From positions 124,001 through 188,000 of the forward strand of contig NZ_JAUDBQ010000002.1 in NCBI RefSeq assembly GCF_030372105.1: DNA of 64,000 nucleotides, written 5' to 3'. Origin of the DNA: Cellulomonas cellasea (lineage in GTDB: Bacteria; Actinomycetota; Actinomycetes; Actinomycetales; Cellulomonadaceae). The translations under genes were made by a program, and so were the position numbers. This document shows, one piece after another, positions 29,130 to 38,134 of the stretch; position 1 is the stretch's first letter; the number at the start of each line of letters is the position of its first letter. The notes beneath the pieces were generated by a model. The model searched no databases, was not told where the DNA came from, and saw only the letters and a list, made by a program, of their open reading frames with translations.

Positions 29130-30125
29130 ATGCGCACAACCCGGACCTCCGTGGCCCTCGCAGCAGCGGGGGTCCTCCTGCTCGCAGCCTGCGGGTCGCC
29201 CGGATCCGGCGGGGGCGAGAGCGACGCGCCCACGGGCTCCTCCGACCTGGCGACCTGCGACCCCGTCGCCGGCGAGCAGCTCGTGGTGCTGGAGGACGAC
29301 AAGGGGCTGCAGAACGCCGACAACGTCATCCCCGCGGTGAACGCGCAGGCCGCGGCCGCCGACCCCGCCCTCATCCCGCTGCTGGACTCGGTGTCCGAGT
29401 CGCTCGACACCGACAAGCTCATCGCGCTCAACAAGGCGGTGGACATCGACCGCGAGACCGCCAGCGAGGCCGCGAAGGCCTACGTCGCAGACGAGGGGCT
29501 CGCCGCCGACGACTCCAGCATCGGCGCCGGCAAGCAGGTGACCATCGGCGCCGCGAACTTCTCCGAGAGCTCGACGCTCGCCGAGCTGTACGCCGAGGTG
29601 CTCCGCTCCGCCGGGTACACCGTGCAGGTGCAGACCATCGGCAACCGCGAGACGTACCTCCCCGCGCTGCAGTCCGGCGAGATCACCCTCACGCCCGAGT
29701 ACGCCGCCACCCTCGCCGAGTTCCTCAACACGAAGGTCAACGGGCCGGACGCCGCGCCGGTCGCGAGCGCCGACCCGACGGCCACCGTGGAGGCGCTGAC
29801 CACCCTGGGCGACGACTCGGGGATCACGTTCGGGGCGGTCTCCGACGCGCAGGACCAGAACGCGTTCGCCGTCACGCAGGAGTTCGCCGACGAGCACGAC
29901 GTGTCCACGCTCAGCGAGCTCGCCGACACCTGCGGCGGGCTGATCCTGGCCGGCCCGCCCGAGTGCCCGGAGCGCCCCTTCTGCCAGCCGGGCCTGGAGG
30001 AGACGTACGGGCTCGACATCGCCGAGTTCCAGTCCTACGACTTCGGGCTGATCGGCGACGCCGTCCGCCAGGGCAAGGCGTCGATCGGGCTGGTGCTGTC
30101 GAGCGACGGCTCGCTGGCGAGCTGA
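29130..30125 (+). CDS. Osmoprotectant-binding lipoprotein (OpuCC/OsmF-like)
   Basis: A 331-aa secreted lipoprotein; signal MRTTRTSVALAAAGVLLLAAC ends in the LLAAC lipobox. The QAT-type binding domain shows VTIGAANFSESSTLAELYAE and RETYLPALQSGEITLTPEYA, and SYDFGLIGDAVRQGKASIGL near the end. Before the canonical domain there is an extra ~100-residue segment (DLATCDPVAGEQLVVLEDDK and on) resembling a second, degraded copy of the ligand-binding lobe. It is convergent with the flavoprotein gene. Confidence 0.9.
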   Translation: MRTTRTSVALAAAGVLLLAACGSPGSGGGESDAPTGSSDLATCDPVAGEQLVVLEDDKGLQNADNVIPAVNAQAAAADPALIPLLDSVSESLDTDKLIALNKAVDIDRETASEAAKAYVADEGLAADDSSIGAGKQVTIGAANFSESSTLAELYAEVLRSAGYTVQVQTIGNRETYLPALQSGEITLTPEYAATLAEFLNTKVNGPDAAPVASADPTATVEALTTLGDDSGITFGAVSDAQDQNAFAVTQEFADEHDVSTLSELADTCGGLILAGPPECPERPFCQPGLEETYGLDIAEFQSYDFGLIGDAVRQGKASIGLVLSSDGSLAS

Positions 30126-30153
30126 CCGACTGGCTGGCCGGAGGCCGGCGGGC

Positions 30154-31647
30154 TCACAGCCCGGCGGCCTCCAGCAGTCGCAGCCACACCTCGCTGACCG
30201 TCGGGTAGGACGGCACCGCATGCCACAGCCGGTCCAGCGGCGCCTCGGCCACCACGGCGATGGTGGCCGCGTGCAGCAGCTCCGCGGCGTCCGGGCCCGT
30301 GAACGTGGCGCCGACAACGACGCCGCGCGCGTCGTCCAGGACGAGTTGCGCCGTCCCCCGGTAGCCGTCCGCCGCCACGGCGGCGCCCGAGACGGAGCCG
30401 ATGGCGTGGCGGACGGTTCGCACCCGCAGGCCGGCGTCCCGGGCGGCCTGCTCGGTCAGCCCCACCGTGGACACCTCGGGCCGGGTGAACGCCACCTGCG
30501 GCACGGCGGCGTGATCGGCAGTGGCCCGGTAGCGGCTCCAGGGGCCGGCGGCGCGCTCCGCCTCCGCGGCCCCTGAGCCCGCGTCGGGAGCCCCCGCGGC
30601 CTGCGAGAAGCGGGCGGCCACGACATCGCCCGCCACGCGCGCGTCGTACTTCCCCTGATGCGTGGTGGCGGTGCGCCCGGTGACGTCGCCCGCGGCGAAC
30701 AGCCATCCGCCGTCCACGCCCACGACCTCCATCGCGTCGTCGACAGTGAGAGCGGCCCCCGGCTCGAGCCCGAGCGCCTCCAGGCCGAGCTCCGAGGTGC
30801 GGGGGCGCCGGCCGGTGGCGACCAGGACCTGGTCGGCCACGAGCGTCCCGCCGGTGGACAGCTCCACGGTGGTGCGGCCGTCCTCGCGCGCGGCCCTGGT
30901 CGCCTCCACCCCGAACCGGACGTCGACGCCGAGCTCGACGAGCGACTCCTCGACCTCCTGCGCCGCGAACGGCTCCATGCGGTCCAGCAACCGGTCGCCC
31001 CGCACGAGCACGGTGACCGCGGATCCGAGGTCGGTGTAGGCGACGGCCAGCTCACAGGCGACGACCCCGCCGCCGATGATGGCCAGCGAGCCGGGCACGC
31101 TCTCCGCCGAGGTGGCCTCGCGGCTGGTCCACGGCTCGGACTCGATGAGGCCCGGCACCGGCGGGATCACCGGCTCGCTGCCGGTGGCGACCACGACGGC
31201 CCGCCGCGCGCGCAGCACGGTCCCCACTGGCTCGGCCTCGGGCGACGCCGGATCGGGCACGAGCACCAGCTCGCGCGGGCCGGTGAAGCGGACCCGCCCG
31301 CGCACCAACGCGATGCCGGACTTCTCCAGCCACCTCACCTGGCCCGCGTCATCCCAGTCGGTCGTGAACTTGTCACGGCGCGCGAGCACCGCCGCGACGT
31401 CGAGGCCGCCGGTGACGGCCTCCGAGGCTCCCGGCACGGCCCGCGCGGCCGCCAGCACCGCCCCGGGGCGCAGCAGCGCCTTCGACGGCATGCAGGCCCA
31501 GTAGGAGCACTCCCCGCCCACGAGCTCATCCTCGACGATCGCGACGCTCAGCCCCGCGCGCCCGGCCCGGTCTGCGGCGTTCTCCCCCACCGCGCCAGCC
31601 CCCACGACGACGACGTCGTACTCGAGCACCTGCTGCCCCGCGTTCAT
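30154..31647 (-). CDS. FAD-dependent pyridine nucleotide-disulfide oxidoreductase
   Basis: A 497-aa class I flavoprotein disulfide reductase. FAD site VVVGAGAVGENAADRAG, redox-active cysteines in GGECSYWACMPSK (CxxxxC), NAD(P)-binding GGGVVACELAVAYTDLGSA, second FAD site WLFAAGDVTG, and a C-terminal dimerisation domain ending near LWHAVPSYPTVSEVWLRL, where the lipoamide-dehydrogenase HPxxSE His-Pro becomes AVPSYPT. The missing catalytic His suggests an LpdA-like quinone/NADPH reductase rather than a true lipoamide dehydrogenase (inference). The ATG at 31647 has AGGAG upstream. Confidence 0.88.
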   Translation of the reverse strand: MNAGQQVLEYDVVVVGAGAVGENAADRAGRAGLSVAIVEDELVGGECSYWACMPSKALLRPGAVLAAARAVPGASEAVTGGLDVAAVLARRDKFTTDWDDAGQVRWLEKSGIALVRGRVRFTGPRELVLVPDPASPEAEPVGTVLRARRAVVVATGSEPVIPPVPGLIESEPWTSREATSAESVPGSLAIIGGGVVACELAVAYTDLGSAVTVLVRGDRLLDRMEPFAAQEVEESLVELGVDVRFGVEATRAAREDGRTTVELSTGGTLVADQVLVATGRRPRTSELGLEALGLEPGAALTVDDAMEVVGVDGGWLFAAGDVTGRTATTHQGKYDARVAGDVVAARFSQAAGAPDAGSGAAEAERAAGPWSRYRATADHAAVPQVAFTRPEVSTVGLTEQAARDAGLRVRTVRHAIGSVSGAAVAADGYRGTAQLVLDDARGVVVGATFTGPDAAELLHAATIAVVAEAPLDRLWHAVPSYPTVSEVWLRLLEAAGL

Positions 31648-31751
31648 CTGAGCTCCTGTCCCCATCGGCATGGTCCCCACCCATCGTGGTGCCACGTCGC
31701 GGATCTGGCAGCCGGAGGGGTCCCGCCGAGGGGGCGCGGGGTGTGCCGACG

Positions 31752-31795
31752 ACAAAGCCCCCTCGCCTGCGTGTCCGCAGATGAGGGGGCTTTGT
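31752..31795 (-). terminator. Terminator of the first tRNA-Lys gene
   Basis: A 13-bp perfect stem ACAAAGCCCCCTC / GAGGGGGCTTTGT, with a CTGCG/CGCAG inner pair, lies directly downstream of the tRNA in its direction of transcription. Confidence 0.8.
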
Positions 31796-31798
31796 GGG

Positions 31799-31874
<76 letters not shown>

Positions 31875-31884
31875 GCGAGGCCAA

Positions 31885-31915
31885 ACATTACCATCGGCTG
31901 ACCGGGCCCTGCGAA
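31885..31915 (-). promoter_or_regulatory. Putative promoter of tRNA-Lys copy 1
   Basis: Reverse strand: TTCGCA, 19 bases, then TAATGT with an extended TGG just before it. The same elements with the same spacing occur before copy 2. The -10 box ends 10 bases from the tRNA. Confidence 0.5.
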
Positions 31916-31991
31916 CCAGCCGAACGTGACGCACATGACAGGGCGGGCCTCCCGCGCGCGGTGGCGCATGCGGGGAACCTCCCACGATGAA

Positions 31992-32023
31992 GGCCCCTGA
32001 CCGCGTCTCCGCCGTCCGGGGCC
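31992..32023 (-). terminator. Terminator-like hairpin after tRNA-Lys copy 2
   Basis: GGCCCC and GGGGCC arms with an adjoining GAC/GTC, 7 bases downstream of the tRNA on the reverse strand; one bulge on each side. Confidence 0.5.
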
Positions 32024-32029
32024 AACCTC

Positions 32030-32105
<76 letters not shown>

Positions 32106-32115
32106 GCGGGGCGAA

Positions 32116-32146
32116 ACGTTACCACCGGCTCGGCTCGAGGTGCGAA
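32116..32146 (-). promoter_or_regulatory. Putative promoter of tRNA-Lys copy 2
   Basis: Reverse strand: TTCGCA, 19 bases, then TAACGT preceded by TGG. Its match to the copy 1 promoter in an otherwise diverged flank supports function. Confidence 0.5.
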
Positions 32147-32166
32147 CCGGCTGCCGAAGGGGCCCC

Positions 32167-32430
32167 TCAGGCGGTGGCGGAGCCGGGATCGACCCACCAC
32201 TCGTCGGCGGGCAGGCCCTCCGACTCGAGGATCGCCTGCGAGACCGGGCCGTCCACGGCCGCCAGGTCCGCGAGCAGCGCGAGGGGCACGTGCTCGGCCA
32301 GCAAGCCCATCACGGCGGCGGGCGCGCCACCGTCGGGCAGCGTTGTCGCTGCCGCCCCCGGGGACCCGAGGAGGTCGAGGAGATCCTCGCCGGGCGCCTT
32401 GCTCATGGGGCGCTCGCTGTGCTCCGTCAT
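32167..32430 (-). CDS. Small hypothetical protein
   Basis: An 87-aa mostly acidic, Ala/Leu-rich protein (LLDLLGSPGAAATTLPDGGA near the start, LPADEWWVDPGSATA at the end). No signal peptide or membrane segment is evident; the middle (VMGLLAEHVPLALLADLAAV) is likely amphipathic helix. A strong AGGAGG site stands 4 bases before the ATG, which argues for a real gene. Function unknown. Confidence 0.7.
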   Translation of the reverse strand: MTEHSERPMSKAPGEDLLDLLGSPGAAATTLPDGGAPAAVMGLLAEHVPLALLADLAAVDGPVSQAILESEGLPADEWWVDPGSATA

Positions 32431-32554
32431 CAGGCCTCCTGGTCACATGGGTGTCGAAGGCACATCGGACCATCGGGGATGCCGCTGTGCAACCCCTGGA
32501 CGAAGCCTGACTGCCCGCGCGACCGGCCGCGCGAAGACGCGGTTCCTGCGGGGA

Positions 32555-32908
32555 CTAGAGGTAGAGACCGGTTCCCGGCGCCCCGGGGCGGGGCTGGGCG
32601 ACGGCGTGCACATCCTTCTCCCGGAGTAGCAGGTACGTCGTGGCCTCGAGCTCGACCTCCGCGCGCTCGTCCGGGTCGAACAGGACCCGGTCCCCCACCT
32701 CCACCTGCCGCACCTGCTGGCCCGCGGCGACGACCCGGCCCCACGTGAGCCGCTTGCCGACCACGGCGGTGGCTGGGATCACAATCCCGCCATTCGAGCG
32801 GCGCTCGGCGGCGTCCTCGTCGAGCTGGACGAGCAGCCGGTCGTTGAGCATCCGGATGGGCAGTGTGGACGGCCGCGACTCGGGGGCCGTGGGACGAGGA
32901 TCACTCAC
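32555..32908 (-). CDS. GroES-like (Cpn10) family protein, stand-alone
   Basis: A 117-aa protein whose residues about 22-110 match the Cpn10 barrel: [25 protein letters not shown] in the mobile-loop region, VGDRVLFDP and [15 protein letters not shown] variable ~20-residue N-terminal extension precedes it. No GroEL lies next to it, so this is not the main groES; actinobacteria often carry such an extra copy. The GTG at 32908 is preferred. It is divergent from bcp. Confidence 0.83.
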   Translation of the reverse strand: MSDPRPTAPESRPSTLPIRMLNDRLLVQLDEDAAERRSNGGIVIPATAVVGKRLTWGRVVAAGQQVRQVEVGDRVLFDPDERAEVELEATTYLLLREKDVHAVAQPRPGAPGTGLYL

Positions 32909-33011
32909 AGTCCAGACGCTACCCCGACGTAGGCTGGCGACCAGTCCTCGAGCAGTTCCCGCCGCGCCCGCGCGCCCCCACGAGGCCGCGCGCCCCACCC
33001 CCTGGAGAGCC

Positions 33012-33479
33012 ATGCCCCGCCTCGCCGTCGGAGACCTCGCGCCCGACTTCACCCTGCCCACCGCCGACGGCGGAACCGTGACCCTCTCCGACCTGCGCGG
33101 GCAGCATGTGGTCGTGTACTTCTACCCGGCCGCGATGACCCCGGGCTGCACCAAGCAGGCCTGCGACTTCCGCGACTCGCTCGCGTCCCTGCAGGGCGCC
33201 GGGTACGCGGTGGTGGGCGTCTCCCCCGACTCCGTCGACAAGCTCGCGAAGTTCGCCGAGCAGGACGCGCTGACTTTCCCGCTGGCCTCCGACCCCGAGC
33301 GCACGGTGCTCGAGGCGTGGGGCGCCTATGGCGAGAAGTCGCTCTACGGCAAGACCGTCACCGGCGTGATCCGCTCCACCGTGGTCGTGGACCCCGAGGG
33401 CCGCGTCGAGCTCGCGCAGTACAACGTCAAGGCCACCGGGCACGTGGCCAAGCTGCGCCGGGACCTCGGGATCGCCTGA
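33012..33479 (+). CDS. bcp: Thioredoxin-dependent thiol peroxidase (Bcp/PrxQ)
   Basis: A 155-aa peroxiredoxin reducing H2O2 and organic hydroperoxides. Peroxidatic Cys46 lies in [13 protein letters not shown] with a resolving Cys51 four residues on, the atypical 2-Cys PrxQ arrangement. [20 protein letters not shown] is the family N-terminus. A GGAGAG site precedes the ATG. Thioredoxin is encoded 4 kb away in this window. Confidence 0.95.
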   Translation: MPRLAVGDLAPDFTLPTADGGTVTLSDLRGQHVVVYFYPAAMTPGCTKQACDFRDSLASLQGAGYAVVGVSPDSVDKLAKFAEQDALTFPLASDPERTVLEAWGAYGEKSLYGKTVTGVIRSTVVVDPEGRVELAQYNVKATGHVAKLRRDLGIA

Positions 33480-33491
33480 CGCCGGCCGTCG

Positions 33492-33524
33492 CCGCACCGC
33501 GCGCCCACCACGCGCGCGGTGTGG
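33492..33524 (+). terminator. Hairpin after bcp, before tRNA-Leu
   Basis: A CCGCACCGCGCG / CGCGCGGTGTGG stem (12 pairs, one G-T) with a 9-base loop starts 13 bases after the bcp stop. A possible -10 box (CATAGT) of tRNA-Leu follows directly. Confidence 0.5.
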
Positions 33525-33537
33525 CATAGTCGCCCGC

Positions 33538-33623
33538 GCGGGAGTGGTGAAACGGTAGCCACGCCAGGTTTAGGTCCTGGTGCCTGAGAGGGCGTGCGGG
33601 TTCGAGTCCCGTCTCCCGCACCA
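33538..33623 (+). tRNA. tRNA-Leu(TAG)
   Basis: Class II tRNA: acceptor GCGGGAG/CTCCCGC, anticodon TAG at 33571-33573 in CCAGG/CCTGG, a long variable arm (TGCCTGAGAGGGCGT) and encoded CCA. Confidence 0.97.
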
Positions 33624-33651
33624 TGTGCCTCCGGGCCCGGTGGGCCGGCGT

Positions 33652-36600
33652 TCAGCGCAGCGGCATCCGGACATGCGCCCCACCGCCCGCGAGCGAGCCG
33701 GGCTCCAGGCCCAGGCCGTTCCACACCGCGATCCGCACCACCCCGCCGTCCAGCGGGCCCGTGGCGCCGTCCGCCTCCTCCAGGCCCACGGCATGCCGTT
33801 CGACGGCGCCCGCCTCCGTCGCCGAGTACCGGAACGTCTCGACCCGGTCCCATGAGCCGTCGCCCGTCAGGTCGTAGGACACCGAGACCCGGGTGCCGTT
33901 GCCCACCAAGACGCGCGGGCCCGCCGACAGCTCGAACTCGGTGCTGGTGCTCAGGTACGTCCCGGTGAGGTCCCGCGCGACGAAGACCAGCGCGTCAGCG
34001 GGCTCGGAGCCGTCCGCAAGCAGGCGCCGCTCGCCCGCCCGGTCGACGGCCGAGGACACGGGCGACAGCGCCAGGAGCGGGTGGGCAGCGGGCGCCGCGG
34101 GCTCTGCGGCGGACGGCGACGGCGCTGTGCGTTGCGCGGATCCGGCGCGCGTCGAGGGAGCGCCTGCCTGCGCGGGCCCGGCCGCCTCGTCCGCGCCGGC
34201 ATCGGCGCTGTCGGGGAGCTGGGCGCCGCGGGCGCCGCTGGACCCGGCGGCGCTCCTCCAGGGGCCGCTCGGCCGGGACACGCCCGCACTGGGGCGCCGC
34301 GGCGTGCTGGCCTGCGGGCGAGCCACCGCCTGCGGGCTGCCAGCGCGCGGCGGGGTCACCGACGGGCCGGGCCCGGAACCCGTGGAGGGCGGGGTGGGAC
34401 CGGCGTTGTCCGCCGCCTCGAACGGCAGCCGCAGCACCGAGCCGGGGCCCAGAACGAGCGTGCTCGACGTCGAGCCGATCGAGTTCCACACCGCGAGCCG
34501 CACCGAGCCGCCGTCGAGGTCGCCTAGCGCCCCGGTGGCCGACTCGAGGCCCACAGCCTGCGTGTACGACTCCGCGCCCGGCACGGGGTCGGTGGCGAAG
34601 TACCGGTACGTCTCGACGCGGTCCCACGTGCCGTCGCCCGTGAGGTCATAAGACACCGACGCGCGCGTGCCGTTGCCCACCGACAAGCCCGCGTCCACCG
34701 CCAACTCGAAGGCCGTCGCGCCACCGGAGGCCGTGCCCGTGAGCCCGGTGGCGTTGAACGTCACCGCGCCGGGTGGCGCCGTCACCCCGTCGACGCCCTG
34801 GGCTGCGGGCAGTGTCACCTGGGTGGCGGGGCCTGCCGCGCTAGCCAGGCCGCCGCCCTGCTGCGGGTAGAGCGTGAGCGGGCCGGCGGGGCCGGTGGTC
34901 GGGGTGGGCGTCGGCGTGGGGCTCACCGTCGGTGTCGGCGTCGATGTCGGGGTTGGGGTGGCCGTCGGGGTGGCCGTCGGGGTGGCCGTCGGGCTGGCCG
35001 TCGGGCTCGCCGTCGGTTCCGGGCCACCGCCCGAGCCGGAGCCGCCGGACCAGGTCAGCGCCCCGCTCGCCACGGTGCGCCCCGCGGGCACGTCCAACCT
35101 CGTGCCGTCGGAGAACGCCACGGTGATCGGCGCTGACGTGACGTTCGCGGCGACGTAGGTGCGCGCGCCGTTCTTGGCGAAGACCGCCGCCAGCGGATGG
35201 TCGGCCCGCACTGTCGCGTCAGGCGGACCGAGGGCCGCCAGGCTCGAGACCCAGTGGAACGTGTGCGCGCGGCTCTCACCCTCCTCGGGCAGGTAGCCCG
35301 GCTGGGCGTTCAGCGCCGCGAGCGCGGCGGGCCCGTCCCCGAGGGCCAGGTACTCCCACCAGATGTCCTGCCACACCGTGGGCGGGCCGCCGTTGACGGC
35401 GGTCATCTCGGCGTAGTTCTGGCGCACGTCGTCGGGCCGCTGGCCCAGGTACAGGTGGCTGCCGGTGATGGGCAGGGTGTTGATGCCCTGGATCATCTCG
35501 GGCTCGGCGCTGAACCACGTCGCGTACGCCCCGCCGTCGCCCCAGATCATGCCGACGGTGCTGTGGCCGAAGCCGTCCGGGATCGCCTCGGCGCCGTCGA
35601 ACCAGTACGCCTGGATGGCGGCGGCCTGGGTCGCGTACAGGTACGCGCCCAGGTCGCGCATGGCGGTGTCCCCGGTGGCCTCGCCCCACTGGACGAGCGC
35701 CCCGGCGAAGTTCATCCCCTCCGAGCTCGACTCCTGGTTGTTGCCCGCGGCGAACGCCCCGTGCCCGGACGCCCAGTCGTGGCCCGCGTACACGTCGAAG
35801 TCCCGCAGGTACGGGAACAGCGGGTCGGAGCGGTCGGGGCCGTTGGCGTCACGCACTAGCAGGTCCACCATCCCGCCGTAGGCGTCGTCCGCCGCCCAGG
35901 CGGGGTCGAACTTGGCCAGCGTGGCCGCCGCCGCGATGAAGTAGCCGTAGTGGAAGTGGTGGTCGTTGAGCTCCTTGTCGGAGCCGTAGGACGCCGGGTA
36001 GCCGATGAGCGTGCCCCACCTGTCGTCGTACGCGAAGACCTGCTCCGTCTTGCCGGGCGTCGCCGTGAACCAGTTCGTCAGGGTGGAGCGGATCTGCCCG
36101 AGGGCGGCGTCCCGGACGTCCGTGCGCCCCACCAGGTCGGCGATCTCCGCGATGCGGGCCGCGCGGCCGAGCCCCTTGCCCGTCCAGTAGGTGTCCGGGG
36201 AGACCTGCTGCATCGGGTCGGCTGCGGCCTCGGTGAGGAGCGCGTCCAGGCGGGCCGCGGCGTCGCCGGAGCCGGTCGCGACCGCCGGCAACTCGGGGAG
36301 GATTCCCGTGAACGGGGTCTGCGTGGTGAATGACGTGGCTCCCACGTACGCGGTCATATCGCCGCGCGGCGACGGGTAGTCAGCGGGGGCCGGCTCGGCG
36401 GGGCCGGCCACCGACGCCAGGTTCTGCTGCTGGTGCGGGTACAGCGCCAGGACCGTGCCCTGCGCGGAGCCCTCCAGCGGAGTCGTCTGCACCGCGTACG
36501 TCGTCGAGACGCTGCCCGCCGCCTCGTCGTACGCGTAGTCGGCCTGTGTGCCGGTGACCTCGGCGAACGCGTACGGCTGGTACTGCGCCAGGGCCGCCTG

Positions 36601-37431
36601 CCGGGCCGCGTCGTCGGAAGCGGGGCTGGTGGGCAGCGCCGCGACGCTCAGGTATCCGAGCCCGGCCAGGTCGCTCACCAGGCTCGACCCGGACACCGTC
36701 CAGGACGAGCCGCTGGGCGCGAAGGCCGCGTAGTCGTGGCCGCCGGCCGTGAAGCCGATCGTCCCGCCGTCCTGCTGCCACACCCGCGGCGTCCCCGTGA
36801 CGGTGAGCTGGGCCTGGCCGCCGGTCAGGTGGTACCAGCTGAACGGCAGCCCGTGTCCGATGGTGGCGCGCATCGTGCGGGCGCCGTCCTCCCACGAGGG
36901 CGTCACAGTCCAGTCCGACCAGTCGGCCACCTCGACCGTCGGCGCCGCGAGGCCCGCGACGCCGACCAGCACGTCCTGCGTGTACGGGTAGTGGAACTCC
37001 CCCACCCCGCCGGGCGTGCCGGAGAGCACCGGGTCGCGGGTGCTCGACAGGCCCAGGCCCGCCGCCGTGGGCTGGTACGAGACGGGGTGGGCGTGCAGCG
37101 GCTCGCTGCCCACGCAGTTCCACCGCTTGAAGACGAGCGACGACCACCAGTCGTTGGTGGGGATGGCGCCCGTCGGCGCGTCGTCGGTCAGATAGGCGCG
37201 CGGATCGGACGCGAGCGGTGGGCAGCCCTCAGGCGAGGGGCCCACCCGGTCCGTGGTGTAGCCGCCCGAGCCGACAGGGACCGGCTCCGCCTGCGCCGAC
37301 CCGGCGATCACGCCGATCCCGGTCACCGCGAGCGCCACCGCCGCCAGCGAGGCTGCCCATCGAGCGGGCCCTCGGGGCCTCACGCGGGCAGTCCGCGACC
37401 TTCCCGCGTCATTCGTCGTCATCGACAGCAT
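33652..37431 (-). CDS. Secreted endo-1,3-beta-glucanase, GH81, with two C-terminal repeat domains
   Basis: A ~1259-aa exported enzyme that cleaves laminarin/callose-type beta-1,3-glucan. A signal peptide (hydrophobic WAASLAAVALAVTGIGVIAG, cut after SAQA) leads into the GH81 catalytic region, about residues 35-800. The catalytic Asp490 sits in NDHHFHYGYF and the Glu567/Glu571 pair in NQESSSEGMN. A Pro-Thr-Ser linker follows. Two C-terminal domains of ~140 residues share the block VSYDLTGDGTWDRVET (second copy VSYDLTGDGSWDRVET) and VRLAVWNS/VRIAVWNG, and are separated by a Pro/Ser/Ala-rich stretch. They are probably carbohydrate-binding modules (inference). The ATG at 37431 follows GGGGGG; a second ATG is 3 codons on, and a GTG at 37470 also opens the frame. 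Confidence 0.92.
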   Translation of the reverse strand: MLSMTTNDAGRSRTARVRPRGPARWAASLAAVALAVTGIGVIAGSAQAEPVPVGSGGYTTDRVGPSPEGCPPLASDPRAYLTDDAPTGAIPTNDWWSSLVFKRWNCVGSEPLHAHPVSYQPTAAGLGLSSTRDPVLSGTPGGVGEFHYPYTQDVLVGVAGLAAPTVEVADWSDWTVTPSWEDGARTMRATIGHGLPFSWYHLTGGQAQLTVTGTPRVWQQDGGTIGFTAGGHDYAAFAPSGSSWTVSGSSLVSDLAGLGYLSVAALPTSPASDDAARQAALAQYQPYAFAEVTGTQADYAYDEAAGSVSTTYAVQTTPLEGSAQGTVLALYPHQQQNLASVAGPAEPAPADYPSPRGDMTAYVGATSFTTQTPFTGILPELPAVATGSGDAAARLDALLTEAAADPMQQVSPDTYWTGKGLGRAARIAEIADLVGRTDVRDAALGQIRSTLTNWFTATPGKTEQVFAYDDRWGTLIGYPASYGSDKELNDHHFHYGYFIAAAATLAKFDPAWAADDAYGGMVDLLVRDANGPDRSDPLFPYLRDFDVYAGHDWASGHGAFAAGNNQESSSEGMNFAGALVQWGEATGDTAMRDLGAYLYATQAAAIQAYWFDGAEAIPDGFGHSTVGMIWGDGGAYATWFSAEPEMIQGINTLPITGSHLYLGQRPDDVRQNYAEMTAVNGGPPTVWQDIWWEYLALGDGPAALAALNAQPGYLPEEGESRAHTFHWVSSLAALGPPDATVRADHPLAAVFAKNGARTYVAANVTSAPITVAFSDGTRLDVPAGRTVASGALTWSGGSGSGGGPEPTASPTASPTATPTATPTATPTPTSTPTPTVSPTPTPTPTTGPAGPLTLYPQQGGGLASAAGPATQVTLPAAQGVDGVTAPPGAVTFNATGLTGTASGGATAFELAVDAGLSVGNGTRASVSYDLTGDGTWDRVETYRYFATDPVPGAESYTQAVGLESATGALGDLDGGSVRLAVWNSIGSTSSTLVLGPGSVLRLPFEAADNAGPTPPSTGSGPGPSVTPPRAGSPQAVARPQASTPRRPSAGVSRPSGPWRSAAGSSGARGAQLPDSADAGADEAAGPAQAGAPSTRAGSAQRTAPSPSAAEPAAPAAHPLLALSPVSSAVDRAGERRLLADGSEPADALVFVARDLTGTYLSTSTEFELSAGPRVLVGNGTRVSVSYDLTGDGSWDRVETFRYSATEAGAVERHAVGLEEADGATGPLDGGVVRIAVWNGLGLEPGSLAGGGAHVRMPLR

Positions 37432-37575
37432 GAGCAGCCCCCCGGCGACCGGCCTCTCTCGGCCCGTCACCCGCTGACGCCGCCGTGAGATCGGTCACCT
37501 CGCACCGTAGGCGCGGGAACAGCCCGTCGCAAACCGACACGAACACGTGTCAACCGGGTGGACCTGAACGCGCGA

Positions 37576-37613
37576 ACGGCCACCACCCGACGCTGAGGCC
37601 AGGCGGTGGCCGT
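37576..37613 (-). terminator. Hairpin downstream of trxA
   Basis: ACGGCCACC / GGTGGCCGT, 9 perfect pairs with a 20-base loop, 30 bases after the thioredoxin stop on the reverse strand. Confidence 0.5.
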
Positions 37614-37642
37614 CGTGCGAGGCCGCCCCTCGGGGCGGGCGC

Positions 37643-38017
37643 TCAGTTCTGGGAGGCGGTCTCCTGCGCGGCGATCTGGGCGCGGACGTCGTCCATGTCG
37701 AGCGCCTTCACGGCGCTGATGACCTGCTCGAGCGCCGGCGCGGGCAGCGCGCCCGCCTGGTTGAACACCAGGATTCCCTGCCGGAACGCCATCAGCGTCG
37801 GGATCGACGTGATGCTCAGCTCCATGGAGAGCTGCGGCTCGGCCTCGGTGTCGACCTTCGCGAACACGACGTCAGGGTGCGCCTGCGAGGACGCCTCGAA
37901 GATCGGCCCGAACCGCTTGCACGGTCCGCACCACTCCGCCCAGAAGTCGACGAGCACGATGTCGTTGTCGGTGATGGTCTGCTGGATCGTGTCTGCGGTC
38001 AGCTCAGTGGTAGCCAT
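37643..38017 (-). CDS. trxA: Thioredoxin
   Basis: A 124-aa thioredoxin with the WCGPC redox site (Cys30, Cys33) and the cis-proline in TSIPTLMAF. The last ~20 residues (ALDMDDVRAQIAAQETASQN) are a helical extension beyond the usual ~105 aa. An AGGAG site precedes the ATG. It probably reduces Bcp among other targets (inference). Confidence 0.95.
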   Translation of the reverse strand: MATTELTADTIQQTITDNDIVLVDFWAEWCGPCKRFGPIFEASSQAHPDVVFAKVDTEAEPQLSMELSITSIPTLMAFRQGILVFNQAGALPAPALEQVISAVKALDMDDVRAQIAAQETASQN

Positions 38018-38134
38018 GGCCGCTCCTCCCTCGTCGTGAGTCTGCGCACCCTAGAGCACGCCCGCCCTCTCGAGTATTCCCTCGCCGATGCGCGTCGGCC
38101 TGCCCGAGGACGGTCGGGAAGGTAGAACAGGACC

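Noticed and set aside
30126-30153. GGCCGGAGGCCGG hairpin as a terminator between the osmolyte-binding protein and flavoprotein genes
   Set aside because: The perfect stem is only about 5-6 pairs and partly mismatched beyond; not enough to list as a feature.
34880-35040. Repeated GTCGGGGTGGCCGTCGGG units considered as a CRISPR or VNTR
   Set aside because: They encode the Thr-Pro linker of the GH81 enzyme in frame; there are no unique spacers.
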